NCBI GenBank assembly: GCA_046597455.1
Contig: JBKJKJ010000568.1
Location: forward strand, 1-18,104
Length of the DNA stretch: 18,104 nt
DNA from: JAQGMV01 sp046597455
GTDB taxonomy: Bacteria > Pseudomonadota > Gammaproteobacteria > Burkholderiales > SG8-41
Direction: 5' to 3'
Made by a program: the position numbers and the translations under genes
Shown here: positions 6,343-13,480 of the stretch, piece by piece
How the letters are laid out: the number at the start of each line of letters is the position of its first letter
Numbering within the stretch: the first letter of the stretch is position 1
The notes under the pieces: generated by a model
Told to the model about the DNA's origin: nothing
Database searches by the model: none
What the model saw: the letters and a program-made list of their open reading frames with translations, nothing else

Positions 6343-6966
6343 CTATTGAACTTGGAACTTCGTAAGCAGAACGCGAATCTGGTTAGAGCCTTCGTGATAG
6401 TCCAGTTGAACAAATCTCCTTACTTCCGGTGCATACCAGATCGTGTGGCGGCCGACTCCTCTGCCGCCAGAGCCGATGCGTCGATCGCTGAAATAGGGCT
6501 GATCGACGACCACCTTTAATGCTTTGAAAGATCCCGCAGGAACCGTCACGGATTCCCATCCCACGACCGTTCCTCTCATCTCTGCGTGAATTTGACTGTC
6601 CCCGCGCTGATTCGGGTATACCACCTTACTCGCCCAGGTTTTTCCAACATGCATGGGAAATGAATAGAACTGTCTGAAAGGCGTATAGCTTCTGCCGTCC
6701 ACATGCCTCGCGTTCCCCTGCGCGTCGTAGACATTGTCCTCGGTGACACCGCTATCATTAGTCGTGTTTCGGGTTCGCACCATATCGGCCTCTACAGCGA
6801 TAACCTCAACTGTCGAGGTCTGCGTTACCAGTCCGGTAAGGAGGTCTCGACGTTCATAGGCCCATCGATCACCGACCTTCACTGCGGGTTGTTCGACGCT
6901 ATCCTGTTGTGCGTGCGCGCTCGTGAAATCCAGCAGCAGCATGCAAATAAGCAGTAGTTTTTTCAT
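6343..6966 (-). CDS. Secreted beta-rich protein, DUF3108/TapB-like
   Basis: A 207-residue exported protein with a clear signal peptide (MKKLLLICMLLLDFTSAHA, then QQDS). The mature part begins VKVGDRWAYERRDLLTG, followed by FPMHVGKTW, WESVTVPAGSFKALKV and TIWYAPEVRRFVQLDY. This order (an initial W-Y strand, a VPAG-F-A turn, then WYAPEV-R-V) resembles periplasmic DUF3108/TapB-like proteins, whose molecular role is not established. A good ribosome site (GGGAGG) sits five to six bases before the ATG. Codon use is less GC-biased than in neighbouring genes, with many A/T third positions, which suggests a different history from the flanking catabolic genes. It is on the same strand as the rhodanese lipoprotein, 108 bases downstream of it, and could share its transcript. 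Confidence 0.8.
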   Translation of the reverse strand: MKKLLLICMLLLDFTSAHAQQDSVEQPAVKVGDRWAYERRDLLTGLVTQTSTVEVIAVEADMVRTRNTTNDSGVTEDNVYDAQGNARHVDGRSYTPFRQFYSFPMHVGKTWASKVVYPNQRGDSQIHAEMRGTVVGWESVTVPAGSFKALKVVVDQPYFSDRRIGSGGRGVGRHTIWYAPEVRRFVQLDYHEGSNQIRVLLTKFQVQ

Positions 6967-7074
6967 TGCATCCTCCCATTCGCAGATTTACCTTCGTGCC
7001 TCAGGTCTAACCACAATAGCTCTTGCACTTCAAGCAGATGTTCTGTCACGACCGTGAGGTTGAATAGAGCGTCC

Positions 7075-7539
7075 CTAACGCTTCGACAGCAGCTGGGCCT
7101 CCAGGCCCTCGCCCTGCCGGTTGCCCAGATAACCGTCGGCGACCGTGACGACGTCGCGGTAGCCATTCTGCGTCAGGACACCCGCTGCGACGTACGAGCG
7201 CGCGCCGACGTTACAGAAGACACCGATCGCAGTGCGTTTATCGGGCAAAGACTCGTTCACCTCGGCCACGAAGCGGTTCACTTCGGATGTCGAAGCTTTC
7301 CGCAGCATCCACAGGGCCGGGTCGCGGGGTCCGAACAAAGCCACCTTCGCGTCTGGCACCACACCCGACAGCCGCTCGTCTTCCGAGCGAACATCCAGGA
7401 ACGTCAGCCGTCCTGCGTTCGCGAGCGCAAGCGCTTCGACGCTCGAAAGCTGCCTTACGAAAACGGCGTCGCTACGCGGCAGTTGCATGCATCCCGATAG
7501 AAACATTCCGCACGCAACAAGACCGATTCGGATCATCAT
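7075..7539 (-). CDS. Rhodanese-domain lipoprotein
   Basis: A 154-residue protein. The N-terminus is a lipoprotein signal: hydrophobic IGLVACGMFLSGC, with Cys17 in an LSGC lipobox, so it should be anchored in the envelope. A single rhodanese domain follows: the strand LTFLDVRSEDERLSGVVPDA (46-64), and the active-site loop CNVGARS with nucleophile Cys109 and Arg114, then the AAGVLTQNGYRDVVTVADGY end. Rhodaneses carry sulfur as a cysteine persulfide. In the periplasm they may support sulfur transfer or redox repair, but the acceptor here is unknown. GGGAGG precedes the tandem ATG-ATG start. Single-domain exported rhodaneses of this size are common and nothing is missing. Confidence 0.9.
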   Translation of the reverse strand: MMIRIGLVACGMFLSGCMQLPRSDAVFVRQLSSVEALALANAGRLTFLDVRSEDERLSGVVPDAKVALFGPRDPALWMLRKASTSEVNRFVAEVNESLPDKRTAIGVFCNVGARSYVAAGVLTQNGYRDVVTVADGYLGNRQGEGLEAQLLSKR

Positions 7540-7734
7540 CGGGGCCTCCCTTTCGCGGCGCTCACTGACGCAGTTCCGGGCCGCTCATCCCTCGGCACGG
7601 CCAGCAAGTGTGTCACAGGAAACCAATTGACAGCCATCGCCCAAAAGAGTGATTGCGGTCGGCGGCGGTTCTTCAGCGCGACGGTGACATCGCGCCGCGG
7701 CATGGGCTGACGCTGATCGCAGAACGAGGCTCGT

Positions 7735-7764
7735 TTGACCGCCTGTAATTCACGATGCGATACT
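7735..7764 (+). promoter_or_regulatory. Sigma-70-like promoter upstream of the PhyH gene
   Basis: TTGACC (7735-7740) and GATACT (7759-7764) match the -35 and -10 consensus in five of six and four of six positions, separated by 18 bases. The predicted start near 7771 lies just before the GAGGAGGT ribosome site. This placement argues against the earlier in-frame ATG at 7755, which would fall inside the promoter. Confidence 0.4.
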
Positions 7765-7793
7765 CGTTCGCAACGCTTTCGAGGAGGTCATTC

Positions 7794-8663
7794 ATGAACG
7801 ACATGCGCCGCTCTCCCGCAATGGCCACAACGCTCGCGAGCGCCTATGCGAAGGATGGCTACCTCTTCCCGTATGACGTGATCAGCGAGGCCGAGGCGGC
7901 CGAGCTGCTTGCAGACCTCGAAGCCGCGGAGGCCGAAGTCGCCGGCGATCGCGCAAAACTCTCGATGTTGCGCAGCTTTCCGGCTCAACTGCTGCCCTCG
8001 TTTGCCCGGCTGGTCCGTCACCCGCGCCTCATTGAGGCCGTGTCGCAGATCATCGGCCCCGATATCCTCGCATGGGGCAGCGGGCTATTCATCAAGGAAG
8101 CGAATTCCCGGAGCTACGTGAGCTGGCATCAGGACCTGAATTACTGGGGTCTCGACGGCGATCAGGAAGTCACGGCGTGGGTCGCATTGACGTCGGCGAA
8201 TGTCGAAAACGGCTGCATGCGCTTCGTGCCCGGCAGTCACGCGAAGAAAGTCGTGCCGCACGTCGACTCGTTCGCGCAGGACAACCTGCTCACGCGCGGC
8301 CAGGAAATCGCAGTCGAGGTGGACGAAGCGAGTGCAATGAATGTCGTGCTGCGCGCGGGCCAGGCGTCTTTCCACCACGGCCACATGTTCCATGCCTCGG
8401 GGCCCAACGGGACGAGCGCGCGCCGCATCGGTGCGGCCTTACGCTACGTTGCCCCATCGATGAAGCAGGTTTCAGGCGAGAAGCTGATGGTTGCGCACGT
8501 GAGCGGCAAAGACGACTACGGGAACTTCGACGTGGCACCTCCACCGACGGGCCGACTGCTGGAGGAAGACTTCGAGCGCGTGCGCCGCAACGTGGAGCTG
8601 AAGCGCGGCATCCTCTACAAAGGCGTCGAGCCCGAGCGGGTGAACGAGGCGCCCAAAGCGTGA
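7794..8663 (+). CDS. Phytanoyl-CoA dioxygenase (PhyH) family Fe(II)/2-oxoglutarate oxygenase
   Basis: The protein has 289 residues from ATG 7794, chosen because GAGGAGGT (7781-7788) precedes it at ideal spacing. The double-stranded beta-helix carries the full iron site: WHQD with His112 and Asp114, and distal His200 in MFHASGPN. Arg210/211 follow as likely 2-oxoglutarate ligands. VENGCMRFVPGSH (137-149) is the usual PhyH loop. Members hydroxylate varied small molecules (phytanoyl-CoA, ectoine, phosphonates, chlorinated compounds) using O2 and 2-oxoglutarate. The substrate cannot be deduced from sequence. A binding protein gene follows 76 bases downstream on the same strand, so the two may act on or sense the same compound. 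No signal peptide, so it should act in the cytoplasm. Confidence 0.92.
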   Translation: MNDMRRSPAMATTLASAYAKDGYLFPYDVISEAEAAELLADLEAAEAEVAGDRAKLSMLRSFPAQLLPSFARLVRHPRLIEAVSQIIGPDILAWGSGLFIKEANSRSYVSWHQDLNYWGLDGDQEVTAWVALTSANVENGCMRFVPGSHAKKVVPHVDSFAQDNLLTRGQEIAVEVDEASAMNVVLRAGQASFHHGHMFHASGPNGTSARRIGAALRYVAPSMKQVSGEKLMVAHVSGKDDYGNFDVAPPPTGRLLEEDFERVRRNVELKRGILYKGVEPERVNEAPKA

Positions 8664-8739
8664 CAGGCGGGATTGGTGAGGCTCAGGGGTCTGCCCCCTC
8701 GAGGACTGATGTAACATCGGCAAGAAGGAGTATCGCAAC

Positions 8740-9630
8740 TTGGACAAGATCCGCATCCAGTTCACGCTGTTTTCCGCGTTCTACTCACCGCTCATATCTG
8801 CGATGTCAGGCGGATTTCTAAAGGCGGAAGGCCTGGATCCGGAGTGGTCGGTTGCGCCCCCGGGTGTCTCCGCGCTTGCGGCCTTGAACGATGGCTCGGC
8901 ACACATTGTTCAATCCGCCCTGAGCCAAGGGTTCACGTCACTCAACAAGGGAGAGACGCCGAGCGCAGTTCACTTCGCCCAGATCAACGAGATGGACGGG
9001 TTCTTTCTGACCGGACGCGAGGCCGATCCTGCCTTCACGTGGAAAAAGCTGGAAGGCGCCGAAGTCGTCATGTTCAAGGGGGGCCAGCCGCTCGACATGT
9101 TCAAGTACGCGTGCCACAAGGCAGGCATCGACTTCGCCAGGATCAAACCCATCGCCTTCGGCAGCGCCGGCGAGATCGACAAGGCTTTCCGCCAGGGTCA
9201 GGGACAGTATGTCCAGCAGCAAGGCCCGTTTCCGCAGCAACTGCAAGCCGATGGCATCGGGCATGTCGTGGCGCAGGTCGGCAAGCAGATCGGCCCCTGC
9301 GGTTTCTCCAGCCTTGCGGCGACGCGTGACTGGCTCGAGACGGATATGGCGAAGGCATTCATACGTGCCTACAGGAAGACCCGGGCCTATATGAACGATA
9401 CGCCGGCTGCCGAGATCGCGAGGGCGGAGAAACCGTATTTCCCCGATACCGATGAAAGCGTTCTCGCCGACTGCATCGCCACGTATCAGGGGCTGGGCTG
9501 CTGGACGCGGCATGTGGAAATCACGCCTGCCGCTTATGAAAGAACGCTGGACGTCTACGAATACAACGGACTGTTGAAGCAGCGCTATCGCTACGAGCAG
9601 GTCTGCGCGGCGCCGCCGGCCGCCGAGTAG
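8740..9630 (+). CDS. NMT1/THI5-like (SsuA-type) substrate-binding protein without signal peptide
   Basis: A 296-residue type II periplasmic-binding fold of the NMT1/THI5/SsuA group. Typical elements are the SAFYSPLISAMSGGFLKAEG opening, VSALAALNDGSAHIVQSAL, a central hinge region, FGSAGEIDKAFRQGQGQYV, and AKAFIRAYRKTRAYMNDTPA near the C-terminus. The start is TTG 8740, nine bases after AAGGAG; no ATG lies in a suitable place. Unlike ordinary ABC receptors it begins directly with the first strand (DKIRIQFTLFSAFYSP) and has no signal peptide or lipobox. It either works in the cytoplasm, as yeast Thi5 does in HMP-phosphate synthesis, or binds a ligand for the neighbouring oxygenase. I do not see the CCCFC iron motif of Thi5, so a pyrimidine-synthase role is not supported. 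No ABC permease or ATPase genes are adjacent. Confidence 0.8.
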   Translation: MDKIRIQFTLFSAFYSPLISAMSGGFLKAEGLDPEWSVAPPGVSALAALNDGSAHIVQSALSQGFTSLNKGETPSAVHFAQINEMDGFFLTGREADPAFTWKKLEGAEVVMFKGGQPLDMFKYACHKAGIDFARIKPIAFGSAGEIDKAFRQGQGQYVQQQGPFPQQLQADGIGHVVAQVGKQIGPCGFSSLAATRDWLETDMAKAFIRAYRKTRAYMNDTPAAEIARAEKPYFPDTDESVLADCIATYQGLGCWTRHVEITPAAYERTLDVYEYNGLLKQRYRYEQVCAAPPAAE

Positions 9631-9905
9631 CAGCTCGTCCGATGATTGGCCGGAGCGTGAGTCCGGGCGCAAGCAGGGCGTAGTAAGTGCTCGACTCGAA
9701 AAGCGGAACTTCTGCTGCTCTCAGTCTGCTACGTGCACGAATACCGACTCTGCGAGCGGCGAACGTCGTCCACGTGATAGAGCGCGGGACATTCGACGAG
9801 CTTCTCCTACTTCACCCGCCACACCACGCCGATCCTGCCTCGCTCATGAAGTCGAGGCCACCTCAGCCCTGGTCACCGACATTCAGCGCAAACTCCTCAA
9901 GGACG

Positions 9906-11777
9906 CTAACGCCGCCCCCCCATGGCGCCACCAGGGCCCATGGGGCCGCCCATGCCGGGGCCAGCACCCGGGCCCATCGGACCCAGGCCAGGGCCGGCAC
10001 CCGGGAGCATGGGTCCACCCATGCCAGGGCCGGCACCCAGGGTGTTGCCACTGCCGAAACCGACGGGTTCTTCGGGGATTTCTACTTTTGGAAACACACG
10101 TTTTACGATTGCGCCCGTTTGCGAGGCGGCGACTCCCCATCGATCGAAGATGCTCATGCTGCCGTCGGAGCCTCTCATTACCTTGCCGGCCGCCACTCCA
10201 TCTGCGCCGACGAGGAGCGATCGGGAAGGCAGGCCGGGGAGCGAGAGTTCGTAAATCCCGGCAGGCAGTTTGTCGAAGTGAAAATTCCCCTGACTGTCCG
10301 TCTTGGAGGAGGCCACGATTTCCATGGCCAAAGTGCCTCCGGACTGGGAAATCGTGGCGTTGGGCACATTGCTCCCGCCGGGATTCTTCCCGAGTCTGAC
10401 TTTGACGCCGGCAATGGGATCGCCTGCCAAGCCCGGGAGCTTGCCAACTCCGCTTTCTGGACGCGGAGCGGCGCTATATGCGATGAGACCTCCGGCGGCG
10501 GCTTGATCCGAGATGCCGGGTTTTATCTCTTCGTTACCTCCTTTAGCGGTGGTGACGTGAACGATGTCGGTATCGTCCCAGACGTCAATGGTGCCGTCAC
10601 TGCGGCGCAACGCCTTGCCGTTTAAGACTCCATGGGCACCGACCGTGATCGATTTGGAAGGCAGGCCGGGGAGCGAGAGTTCGTAAATCCCGGCAGGCAG
10701 TTTGTCGAAGTGGAAATTTCCCTGACTGTCCGTCCTGGAGGAGGCCACGATTTCCGCGGCAATGACGACACCGGACTGGGAAATGCTGGCGGTGGGCACA
10801 TCGCTGCCGCCGGGGTTCTTCCCCAGTTTGACTTCGAGGTTCGCTATCGGCTGTGACGGCGCAGGAACGACCCCTGCGCTTGGGTCGCCCGTTCGCACGG
10901 CGGTTCTCTTCTTGATGTCGTCCTGGGCGTCCTGATCGATATGATCCCGGTTGCTGCTTTCCACCGCGGCCGAGCCAGTGCCCGGCGACGAGGGCCTTAA
11001 GGTCGGTTTAAAGGTGTACCGACCTCCGCCCTGGCCGCCGATCCCCTCAACAGTGGCCGTGTCGGTTTCGCTGTTGTTGATTACACGTAATTCGCCGGGA
11101 CGTTTTGCGTCTCCGCCAACTGCACGGGGAGCGGGCCCTTCTGGTGATTGCTGCGACGAATCTGGGGCAGCGGTCGAACTACCTGATATGTGACCTCGCG
11201 CTGTCGGGCGCGGCGATTCGTTTTCAGCTACTTTATGCGGCGTTTCTCCGGTTGACTTCGTTGAGGCGGCTGTGCGTGCCTGAACCCCATCCCCACTGAC
11301 ATCCGCGGGGACGATGCGAACGCCGGCGGCGTCCTGGAACTGACCGTTGAGGACGACCCCGCGCTCGCCGACGGTGAAATCGAAGGTCATGTTTGCGGCG
11401 CTGGCTTTCTGCGCTGGTAGGAGGAGACCGATCAGGATCGCGATGATCCCCGGCCCGTCCCCCTCAGCGCCGGGCTTCAATGTTGTGCCCGAGAGCTTAT
11501 GGGGCAGGCAGCCGCCTGGCAGCCGGCAGACGGTCGAGATGGTGTAGTTGCCACGCTCCGTCAGCCGCAGGGAGAAGTTGCCCGACGGGTCGGGCACGAC
11601 GACCGAACTGGGGCCAAGGTTCTTCGTGTAGAGGATTTCAACACCGGGAATGAGGTTGGGTGTGGCCAGCACCGCCGTACCCGCCGACGCCAAGGTCAGC
11701 CCCACGGCAAGCGCGAGCGCTGCGGACGGTAGCATTTTTCGGCCTGTCTTCGTCGTGAGGCGAGCGTGATCGTTCAT
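9906..11777 (-). CDS. Large exported protein with duplicated Cna-B-like domains and Gly-Pro-Met-rich tail
   Basis: A 623-residue exported protein starting at ATG 11777, with GAGGAG seven bases upstream. The signal peptide is about 1-38 (LPSAALALAVGLTLASAGTA, then VLA-TPN). A first beta-sandwich-like unit spans about 42-80 (PDPSGNFSLRLTERGNYTIS). Residues 109-129 (IIAILIGLLLPAQKASAA) are strongly hydrophobic and resemble a pilin-type core. About 165-310 is low-complexity, polar and probably disordered. Two near-identical units, about 311-395 and 455-539, each carry KLGKNPGGS or RLGKNPGGS, ISQSG, DSQGNFHFDKLPAGIYELSL and PGLPS, the Cna-B/SdrD carboxypeptidase-regulatory-like pattern of surface proteins. 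The tail (582-620) repeats GPGMGGPM and GAGPG. There is no sortase motif or beta-barrel. It is the last of three minus-strand exported-protein genes; a structural surface or adhesin-like role is inferred, not shown. Confidence 0.8.
   Translation of the reverse strand: MNDHARLTTKTGRKMLPSAALALAVGLTLASAGTAVLATPNLIPGVEILYTKNLGPSSVVVPDPSGNFSLRLTERGNYTISTVCRLPGGCLPHKLSGTTLKPGAEGDGPGIIAILIGLLLPAQKASAANMTFDFTVGERGVVLNGQFQDAAGVRIVPADVSGDGVQARTAASTKSTGETPHKVAENESPRPTARGHISGSSTAAPDSSQQSPEGPAPRAVGGDAKRPGELRVINNSETDTATVEGIGGQGGGRYTFKPTLRPSSPGTGSAAVESSNRDHIDQDAQDDIKKRTAVRTGDPSAGVVPAPSQPIANLEVKLGKNPGGSDVPTASISQSGVVIAAEIVASSRTDSQGNFHFDKLPAGIYELSLPGLPSKSITVGAHGVLNGKALRRSDGTIDVWDDTDIVHVTTAKGGNEEIKPGISDQAAAGGLIAYSAAPRPESGVGKLPGLAGDPIAGVKVRLGKNPGGSNVPNATISQSGGTLAMEIVASSKTDSQGNFHFDKLPAGIYELSLPGLPSRSLLVGADGVAAGKVMRGSDGSMSIFDRWGVAASQTGAIVKRVFPKVEIPEEPVGFGSGNTLGAGPGMGGPMLPGAGPGLGPMGPGAGPGMGGPMGPGGAMGGRR
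10224..10404. repeat. Direct repeat unit within the Cna-B-like protein gene (copy 1)
   Basis: This stretch is highly similar to 10656-10836, exactly 432 bases (144 codons) away, including an identical block of more than 50 bases at its low-coordinate end. It encodes the second Cna-B-like domain. The offset is a whole number of codons, so duplication or loss by recombination would keep the frame. Confidence 0.85.
10656..10836. repeat. Direct repeat unit within the Cna-B-like protein gene (copy 2)
   Basis: Partner of the unit at 10224-10404 and encoding the first of the two Cna-B-like domains. The two copies differ mainly in the segment coding for the ISQSG...AMEIVAS or AAEIVAS part, while the DSQGNFHF...PGLPS part is almost unchanged, suggesting a recent duplication or gene conversion. 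Confidence 0.85.
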
Positions 11778-11896
11778 TTCATTGCTCCTCGTTTTTTTGT
11801 GTGGGCGGCTCGTTCGACTTCCTCGACTGGTTCGTCGCGATGTTTAACGAGCGTTTTCCCCTGGTCTCGGTGTCGGTGTGACGCCATTCTTATGGG

Positions 11897-12247
11897 CTAC
11901 GGCTTCGCACCCGCCGGTCCGCCGCCTGGACTCGCTGCAGGGTTGGAGGAAAGCGGCCCGGAGCCGGGCGTACGTTGTTGATTGAAGCCGCCGCCAAAGC
12001 TCTGGCTGCCTGAGCCGCTGCCGCTGAGTGGCGAACCGAAGCCGCCGCCGAGGCTGCTGGCGCTGCCTGCGCCGCCGCCAGGGCCCATACCCGTGCCGCT
12101 GCCGAAGCCTGTAACCGGGGTGGGTGCAGTCTGACCCGCCGCGGGGCTGCTGCCCGCCTGCTCGCGTTGAGGCTGGTCCGCCGCGGCGACGGTGCCGATG
12201 GAGATGAAGGCGTATGCCGCTGCCAAAACCGCAGTTTTGATATTCAT
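11897..12247 (-). CDS. Small secreted Gly/Ser-rich protein
   Basis: A 116-residue protein with a signal peptide (MNIKTAVLAAAYAFISIGTV, then AAADQPQ). The mature part is almost entirely Gly, Ser, Pro, Ala and Gln, with repeated GFGSG, GGGFGSP, GSGSGSQSFGGGF and a Pro-rich end (SNPAASPGGGPAGAKP). There is no recognisable domain. Such composition suits a flexible linker, matrix or coat component, but function is unknown. An AAGGTG ribosome site lies just upstream of ATG 12247. It sits between the beta-barrel gene (97 bases upstream) and the Cna-B-like gene (119 bases downstream) on the same strand. The Gly-rich style echoes the tail of the large downstream protein, so the three are likely expressed together. 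Low complexity makes family assignment unsafe. Confidence 0.7.
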   Translation of the reverse strand: MNIKTAVLAAAYAFISIGTVAAADQPQREQAGSSPAAGQTAPTPVTGFGSGTGMGPGGGAGSASSLGGGFGSPLSGSGSGSQSFGGGFNQQRTPGSGPLSSNPAASPGGGPAGAKP

Positions 12248-12344
12248 TTCAAAACACCTTTAATTGGAGGCGAGCACCGGGCGCAGGAGACATTACCTCT
12301 GCCGACTCCACACCAGGTATACGCGCATTAGGAGATGGGGTCGA

Positions 12345-13124
12345 TCAATAGCTGAAGCTCACGCCAGCCGACACAACGTGGTTGGTGTAGGCCGTTGAGG
12401 CGATGTTGGAATCGTTGCGCCCATAGGCGTAGCCGACGTTCAGGTACCAGTTCTTCGCAAGCCGCTGCGTCGCCTCGACGAAGAGCGTCTTCGATTTGCT
12501 GACGAAAGCAGTAACGCTCCTGAAATCACGCGTGGCGTGGCTGAACCCAACGTTGATGAATGTGTCTTTGAGCGGCAGGTATCCCAAGTTCAAGCCGTAG
12601 GTTTTACCGGTATAGCTGTAGGCACGGAGATTGGCTTTGCTGTCCTCGTAGTCGGCAACCCCCTTGACCCACACGGTCGGGCTCAACTGATTCTTGATTT
12701 CCAGTGTCCCGCCGAAGCCGTTGGAGTCGCGCTCGCTCTGCCGGGTATCGCGGGTGAAACCGCGACCCGTCACCTGACCGGACCAGGTAGGGGAAAGCTG
12801 CTTGTAGAGCCCGCCGCTGGCCACCACCATCGAACTGTTGAGGTTGTTGAACTTGTTGTAAGCGGAAGTGAGCCCGCCGATCTGACCGATGAAATAAGTG
12901 GTTTGCGCGGCATCGAGCGGCGTGAAGTACACCGCAGAAGCGCTCAGTGTCAGGTAGCTGTCGCTATGCTGATTCGCTTTGGTTGGCGAGTCGGGCGAAC
13001 CGTTGGCGTTGTTGTCGTGGGACACCCTGGCGCCCGCATTGAAGGTGAGCTCGGCTTGAGCGGTGCCGGCCACTGCGGCGAGCGCCCCAGCCATCACCAC
13101 TGCGGGAAGGCGATTGAATCGCAT
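12345..13124 (-). CDS. Outer-membrane beta-barrel protein
   Basis: A 259-residue protein with a classic signal peptide (AVVMAGALAAVAGTAQA, then ELTFNAG at residue 25). The rest alternates polar and hydrophobic residues in 8-12-residue strands, for example SDSYLTLSASAVYF, SGQVTGRGFTRDTR, KTYGLNLGYLPL, TFINVGFSHATRDF and NWYLNVGYAYGRNDSN. It ends in the aromatic-terminated strand HVVSAGVSFSY, the usual signal for outer-membrane barrel insertion. SHDNNANGSPDSP near the N-terminus resembles the first loop of BBP2-type barrels. Size and strand count suggest 10-12 strands. It is the first gene of the three-gene exported cluster and could secrete or anchor the two downstream products, but an unrelated porin-like role cannot be excluded. 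Confidence 0.85.
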   Translation of the reverse strand: MRFNRLPAVVMAGALAAVAGTAQAELTFNAGARVSHDNNANGSPDSPTKANQHSDSYLTLSASAVYFTPLDAAQTTYFIGQIGGLTSAYNKFNNLNSSMVVASGGLYKQLSPTWSGQVTGRGFTRDTRQSERDSNGFGGTLEIKNQLSPTVWVKGVADYEDSKANLRAYSYTGKTYGLNLGYLPLKDTFINVGFSHATRDFRSVTAFVSKSKTLFVEATQRLAKNWYLNVGYAYGRNDSNIASTAYTNHVVSAGVSFSY

Positions 13125-13480
13125 CGGTATGTCCTGTCATAAACGTCATCGGATGACGATGGAATTAACTTTTAAATGAACCGTTCGTAGCGCTGCGGGA
13201 CGCTACGACGCCGCACATACTACCCCACGGCGTGCGCCAACAGTCGACTACCGGGTGACGTCGCAGGTCGCGGTTTCCGAACAGTCCCAGGATTGCGGGG
13301 GCGGCGTGCCGGGCTTCGTCGCGCAATGCTTCGTGTCCGATCGGTTCCGTGCTATCGAAGATAAAACAGCTCGAGCACGACGGCCGCGAAGGCCGGTGAC
13401 GTGCTGGAGCTCGCGAGGCGCTGGACTCGCTCGCACCGGGGCCGATAGGCGGTCAATGGGTGCTGCGGTAACCTCGGGAC
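13125..13480. other. Divergent intergenic region with two small dyads
   Basis: These 356 bases separate the beta-barrel gene (minus) from the MFS gene (plus). Two inverted repeats are visible: CGTCAT-3-ATGACG at 13145-13159, which would fall in the leader or promoter of the barrel gene, and CGTAGCG-8-CGCTACG at 13186-13207. An AT-rich patch around 13161-13180 is the likeliest promoter zone for the barrel cluster, though I cannot fix -35/-10 boxes. The rest is GC-rich and holds no convincing gene. Confidence 0.45.

Noticed and set aside
8740..9630. Assignment as a Thi5-type HMP-phosphate synthase
   Set aside because: The fold group fits and the signal peptide is absent, but I do not see the CCCFC iron motif, and no thiamine genes or TPP riboswitch are nearby.
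9922..10060. Possible CRISPR-like or minisatellite array
   Set aside because: The repeats are short, irregular GGxCCC-type units that translate in frame to the GPGMGGP tail. There are no regular spacers, so it is a coding low-complexity region.
9687..10625. Plus-strand open frame of 312 codons over the end of the Cna-B-like gene
   Set aside because: Its sequence is His/Arg/Gly low complexity with no family features, while the minus strand gives a signal peptide, ribosome site and repeated domains. It is a shadow of that gene.
12537..13142. Plus-strand 201-codon frame opposite the beta-barrel gene
   Set aside because: The minus strand has a signal peptide, alternating strands and a C-terminal aromatic residue, so the plus frame is a shadow.
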